8,171 nucleotides of DNA, from NCBI GenBank assembly GCA_003168315.1, contig PMSP01000082.1, positions 1 to 8,171 on the forward strand, written 5' to 3'. The position numbers and the translations under genes are program-made. The DNA comes from Opitutaceae bacterium (lineage in GTDB: Bacteria > Verrucomicrobiota > Verrucomicrobiia > Opitutales > Opitutaceae). The first letter of the stretch is position 1. Each line of letters starts with the position of its first letter. Below, piece after piece: positions 5,081 through 8,171 of this stretch. Below the pieces are notes generated by a model. That model was not told the DNA's origin. It saw only the letters and a program-made list of their open reading frames with translations, and made no database searches.

Positions 5081-7321
5081 ATGCGAACGTCACTTTGTTT
5101 ACTGCTCGCGGCCACCAGCGTTGTGGCACGGGCACAATTCTCGCCGAGCGAGCAGCTCTACTTTCGGACTTTCGCGGCGCCGTACCAGATCACGGGTGGA
5201 TATATCGAGCCGCACTGGATGGAGGACGGGAACAGGTTTTGGTACGTCGAAGGCTCTTCGGGTGCGGCACACGCGATGATCGTCGACCCTGTCGCGAACA
5301 CAAAATCCGAGATGCTCGACCCGGACCGCGTCAACGCAGCTTTATCTAAGGCCCTGGGTTACCAACCGAAGGCAACGGGATTGCCGTTTTCGACATTTAC
5401 CCTCGAGCCGGGCGAACAATCGATCCGATTCAGTTTTGCATCGAAGGATTTCATCCTCCACTTGCCGGGCTACGCCATCGAGTCTGCGCGCCCAGCCCAA
5501 CCGACTCCTGTACCGCGGTTCATCCGACACGGCATCATGGCGCTCGTGCCGGACGTCTACGAGAAGGCGTCACCAGACGGAGACTGGCTGCTGGGGTCGG
5601 CAGGGGGCAACCTATATGTGCGGCCCGCTCTTGGTGGAAAGGAGCGGCCGCTCACCCAGGCAGGTGTGCGCGACAACGGCTGGGATGCGGAAGACGCCCA
5701 ATGGTCCCCCGATAGCCGCACCATAATCGCCGCCAAGTCTGATGAGCGGCAGGTTCCCGAATATCCAATCGTCGACTGGCTCGAACCCTTGGACAGAGTG
5801 GTTAGCGTACGACTCCCCAGGATTGGCTATCCGAAGGCGTCGATCCAAACGGAGCTGATCGACCTTTCGACCGGACGGACGAAGCCCATCCAAGATTCTA
5901 GCGATCTAAGATGGATTGGCTGGAGCCCGTCCGGCGATCCGGTCGCCGTGAGGTCCGGCCTGAAGCGCGTGGGCTTCGTCGTCGTCGACCAGAATACGGG
6001 CAAGACGCGCGATCTCTTCTCCGAGACCACGCCAACGTTCTTTGACCTTGCTCTAAGCCTGCCTAACAGTCCGAACTACACCCCGGTGGGCAGGGACCGG
6101 TTTCTATGGCTCTCGGAGCGAGACGGATGGAACCAGATATACCTCTACTCGTTTGCAGGCAAGATGATCCGCCAACTCACGAGCGCCCAGAAGCCAGTGT
6201 CTCGGGTCCTCGAGGTGGACCTCAACCACGGGTGGATCTACTATACGGCTTATGGCGGTCCGGGACGCCCCTACGACATTCAGTTGTACCGAGTTAGTTT
6301 GGAGGGCGGTGAATCGACGCGCCTCACCGACGCCCAAGGCGTTCACGATGGCTCCATCTACCTGGCTTTCATAGGCGACAACCGGTCCGAAGGGATTCGT
6401 TTCTCGCCGTCGAAGCGGTTCTTTCTCGACACTTTCTCCGATGTAAATCGGGCCCCGGAAACCGATCTCCGGACCGCCGATGGGAAGCTTTTGGCCGTGA
6501 TCTCGAAGGCGGACGGAACGCCGTTCGAGTCGCTCCGGTCGCCGCCGCGAGAGTTCACCGCCAAAGCCGCCGACGGTACGACCGACCTGTACGGGGTCAT
6601 GTATTTGCCGCACGGGTTCGACCCGGCCAGGAAGTATCCGGTCATCGATGCCATCTATGCCGGCCCCCAAACGACGTGGGTGTCTCACAACTACATCGGC
6701 GTCTCGACAGCTTTTGACCAAGCTGTCGCAAACCTAGGATTCGTGGTGGTCAGCGTCGATGCGCGCGGCACACCGAATCGCGGCAAGGCGTTCCAAGACG
6801 TCGTGTACATGAATTTCGGCCGCAACGAGATCCCAGACCACGTCGCAGTGATCAAGCAGTTGGCTAACGAGAATTCCTATATAGACGAGTCCCGCGTCGG
6901 GGTTTTCGGAGGTTCCTTCGGCGGGTACTTCACCCTTCGCGCGATGCTTCAAGCTCCGGACTTTTTCAAGGTCGGCGTCGCCCTCTCGGCCGCCACCGAC
7001 CTCCGGCTCCTTAGTCCTGGATTGGAGTCGTACCTGGGAGACCCGGTCGCGAACAAGGCCGCATACGACTACGCCTCGAACCTCTTGCTGGCGAAGTGCC
7101 TCAAGGGGCGCCTTTTGATAGTTCACGGCACGTCGGACGTGAACGCGCCGTTTTCCGGCTGCATCCAGATGATCGACGCCCTGGAGAAGGCGGGAAAAGC
7201 GTTCGATCTGATTTTGCTGCCGGAACAGAACCATATCCCCCAAGGAGAAGCGCAGAGTTACTACCTGCTGGCGCTAAAGCGGTATTTCGAGCATAACCTG
7301 GTCACGAACGGCGAGCATTAG
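5081..7321 (+). CDS. exported S9 family serine peptidase (DPP-IV / prolyl oligopeptidase type)
   Basis: 746 residues, the usual size for S9B/S9C enzymes, which cleave short peptides in the periplasm or outside the cell. The ATG at 5081 is chosen because it gives a short signal peptide (hydrophobic 5-16, cleavage near ARA18/Q19); in-frame ATGs at 5057 and upstream only lengthen it with unconvincing sequence. Beta-propeller region about 30-495, with AQWSPDSRTI (206-215), DERQVPEYPIVDW (221-233) and YPKAS. Hydrolase domain about 500-746: IYAGP with oxyanion Tyr526, SVDARGTPNRG, nucleophile GGSFGG (Ser612), HGTSD (Asp686) and QNH (His718). The spacing between these matches human DPP-IV closely. 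The propeller segment before AQWSP lacks the Glu-Glu pair that holds the free N-terminus in DPP-IV, so true dipeptidyl-aminopeptidase activity is doubtful. Third positions are less GC-rich than in the operon to the left. A monocistronic gene is likely. Confidence 0.93.
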   Translation: MRTSLCLLLAATSVVARAQFSPSEQLYFRTFAAPYQITGGYIEPHWMEDGNRFWYVEGSSGAAHAMIVDPVANTKSEMLDPDRVNAALSKALGYQPKATGLPFSTFTLEPGEQSIRFSFASKDFILHLPGYAIESARPAQPTPVPRFIRHGIMALVPDVYEKASPDGDWLLGSAGGNLYVRPALGGKERPLTQAGVRDNGWDAEDAQWSPDSRTIIAAKSDERQVPEYPIVDWLEPLDRVVSVRLPRIGYPKASIQTELIDLSTGRTKPIQDSSDLRWIGWSPSGDPVAVRSGLKRVGFVVVDQNTGKTRDLFSETTPTFFDLALSLPNSPNYTPVGRDRFLWLSERDGWNQIYLYSFAGKMIRQLTSAQKPVSRVLEVDLNHGWIYYTAYGGPGRPYDIQLYRVSLEGGESTRLTDAQGVHDGSIYLAFIGDNRSEGIRFSPSKRFFLDTFSDVNRAPETDLRTADGKLLAVISKADGTPFESLRSPPREFTAKAADGTTDLYGVMYLPHGFDPARKYPVIDAIYAGPQTTWVSHNYIGVSTAFDQAVANLGFVVVSVDARGTPNRGKAFQDVVYMNFGRNEIPDHVAVIKQLANENSYIDESRVGVFGGSFGGYFTLRAMLQAPDFFKVGVALSAATDLRLLSPGLESYLGDPVANKAAYDYASNLLLAKCLKGRLLIVHGTSDVNAPFSGCIQMIDALEKAGKAFDLILLPEQNHIPQGEAQSYYLLALKRYFEHNLVTNGEH

Positions 7322-7513
7322 CGGAATCCGTGTGCTCGGCGGCGGCCCCGACCATCGACTCGGATCTTCTATAGACTTCTGCTTGGTGGCGACGGACCTA
7401 TGAATCGCCCAGGCTGCGTCGTCAAAGTAGAAGTCCTTAACATGCCCGATTTCCCCATCCGACGCGGCGAGCTTCTTACCGTAAAAGTTTTCTAGATTTT
7501 GGAGCATAATCAT
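7274..7513 (-). pseudogene. PRC-barrel domain gene, truncated remnant
   Basis: Reading from ATG 7513 (or 7507) on the minus strand, the first 37 residues match the start of PRC-barrel proteins: LQNLENFYGKKL, then ASDGEIGHVKDFYFDD and AAWAI. In intact relatives this is followed by RYLV.DTG.WL.GRKVLISP. Here the match is lost after about 7403; the frame continues as unrelated Ser/Pro/Arg-rich sequence and stops at 7274, inside the 3' end of the peptidase gene on the other strand. PRC-barrel proteins are usually longer, so the C-terminal part is missing. No Shine-Dalgarno precedes the start. The best reading is a gene whose 3' part was deleted, perhaps when the peptidase gene landed next to it. 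A short functional domain cannot be excluded but is unlikely. Confidence 0.65.
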
Positions 7514-7534
7514 TATTTGTTTTGAGTCATTACG

Positions 7535-8014
7535 ATGGGAGCGATTTCTCTCAGCTTTGCCTACCCCGGAGCGTACAATCCCGGACGCCAGCCGGCTATG
7601 GGGTATTTCCCGATGTTCGGTTTGGTTCGTGAGGGCGACGTAGGTCCGCAGGCCCCCAGGTCCCCTTGGCCTTGGTACGAGAGCCTATCTCAATATCGGC
7701 CCTTTATGGGATACCGCTGCCCATGCCCAATGCCCGTAATCTTCGGGTCTCAGGCGCTTGGCAACCCGCCAATGAAAGTGTCAACCTCGCGGAGTACATC
7801 TGCCTCGTTGGACATGAAGATCATGTGCTTCGCGTGCGGTATCCTAACGACATGCGCTCCGGGCGCTTCTATTTCGATCCCTTTCGATTCGACACATCCA
7901 AATCAGGCATTTCTGACATTGGCTGCTTCCTTCTTCTGCGCGCTTAGGGGAAGGTGGTGCGACTCGAGTGGCTTGCATTGCAATGCGGATGCGCTTGACG
8001 CTGACACATGAATT
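7535..8014. other. unassigned, probably decayed interval
   Basis: About 480 bases with no recognisable gene. A plus-strand frame starting at ATG 7535 stays open to 8011, but its protein is rich in Pro, Cys and Ser, lacks any domain signature and reads like an out-of-frame product. Another frame (7633-7947) contains a more protein-like stretch, listed separately. Minus-strand frames over 7844-8121 look like shadows. No tRNA, insertion-sequence ends or CRISPR repeats were seen. GCATTGCAATGC (7975-7986) is a 12-base palindrome 28 bases before the acetyltransferase start. Confidence 0.4.
7666..7947 (+). CDS. orphan reading frame, possible gene remnant
   Basis: The frame is open from 7633 (after TGA 7630-7632) to the TAG at 7945-7947, with no ATG start near its beginning; TTG 7666 would give 93 residues. 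I do not recognise a family. The central part, LAEYICLVGHEDHVLRVRY followed by PNDMRSGRFYFDPFRFD, has balanced, globular-looking composition with charged and aromatic residues, unlike the overlapping frame from 7535. That suggests a fragment of a former gene whose 5' end is lost or frameshifted. There is no Shine-Dalgarno ahead of the TTG. Confidence that this is translated is low. Confidence 0.2.
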   Translation: MALVREPISISALYGIPLPMPNARNLRVSGAWQPANESVNLAEYICLVGHEDHVLRVRYPNDMRSGRFYFDPFRFDTSKSGISDIGCFLLLRA

Positions 8015-8171
8015 ATGGCTTTGCCCATTGAACTCATGCGCCCGGCGGCTGCTCTTGAGTCTTCGTATCGCGGGCACGTCGCGGAATTCGTTGCCCGAGG
8101 CGAGCCATTTATCCCCTTCACAATCGGATTCGATCTAAGCGACTTCAGTGCGCTCCTGAAAAGGCTCGAAG
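8015..8171 (+). CDS. GNAT-type N-acetyltransferase, N-terminal part (runs off the window)
   Basis: 52 codons are visible before the window ends. The start ATG 8015 gives MALPIELMRPAAALESSY, then HVAEFVARGEPFIPF and DLSDFSALLKRLE. The pattern 'I.L..P....ESSY...V.EF...GE...PF' followed by 'DF..LL..L' matches the beginning of the small GNAT group annotated as predicted acetyltransferases (COG3981 type), which transfer an acetyl group from acetyl-CoA to an unknown amine. The acetyl-CoA-binding motif lies beyond the edge. ATG 8036 is an in-frame alternative start that would drop seven residues. No Shine-Dalgarno is evident for either. Confidence 0.6.
   Translation, partial: MALPIELMRPAAALESSYRGHVAEFVARGEPFIPFTIGFDLSDFSALLKRLE

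Noticed and set aside
7975..7986. GCATTGCAATGC palindrome as an operator for the acetyltransferase gene
   Set aside because: One perfect 12-base palindrome is expected by chance in a sequence of this length, and there is no accompanying promoter.
7535..8011. 158-residue plus-strand frame as a gene
   Set aside because: Composition is Pro/Cys/Ser-rich with no domain or conserved pattern, no Shine-Dalgarno, and a more protein-like frame overlaps it.

Overview
The window looks like bacterial chromosome from a high-GC Gram-negative organism. An affiliation with Verrucomicrobiota (Opitutales-like) fits best, judged from recalled family resemblances: an Ig-domain surface protein with tandem 'RLINL.AR..VG' modules, and a GspM/PilO-like assembly gene in front of a DUF3570 / ApbE / DUF4266 cluster. 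Taxonomy is an inference; no rRNA or marker gene is present.

Left part (1-4817): one tightly packed plus-strand operon, very GC-rich. In order it holds the last 27 codons of an unidentified upstream gene, a 179-residue inner-membrane protein of GspM/PilO type, a DUF3570 outer-membrane beta-barrel, an FAD:protein FMN transferase (ApbE family) without an export signal, a 78-residue DUF4266 lipoprotein ending in Cys-Gly-Cys-Asn, and a 571-residue exported protein with Ig-like domains and two tandem C-terminal modules. Three junctions are stop/start overlaps (ATGA or TGATG), so translation is probably coupled. DUF3570, DUF4266 and this kind of ApbE form a conserved but functionally unexplained module. 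Its possible physical link to a pilus/secretion-type gene and to an Ig-repeat surface protein is the most interesting part of the window.

Middle (4818-5080): a 263-bp AT-richer spacer without a convincing gene, terminator or promoter. Base composition changes here, and everything to the right has clearly more A/T in third codon positions.

Right part (5081-8171): a complete exported S9-family serine peptidase (prolyl oligopeptidase / DPP-IV type, catalytic Ser612, Asp686, His718). It is followed tail-to-tail by a truncated PRC-barrel gene on the minus strand, then about 480 bp of decayed or unassigned sequence with one orphan reading frame. The start of a GNAT-type acetyltransferase gene runs off the right edge. 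This part reads as a less ordered, accessory-like neighbourhood.
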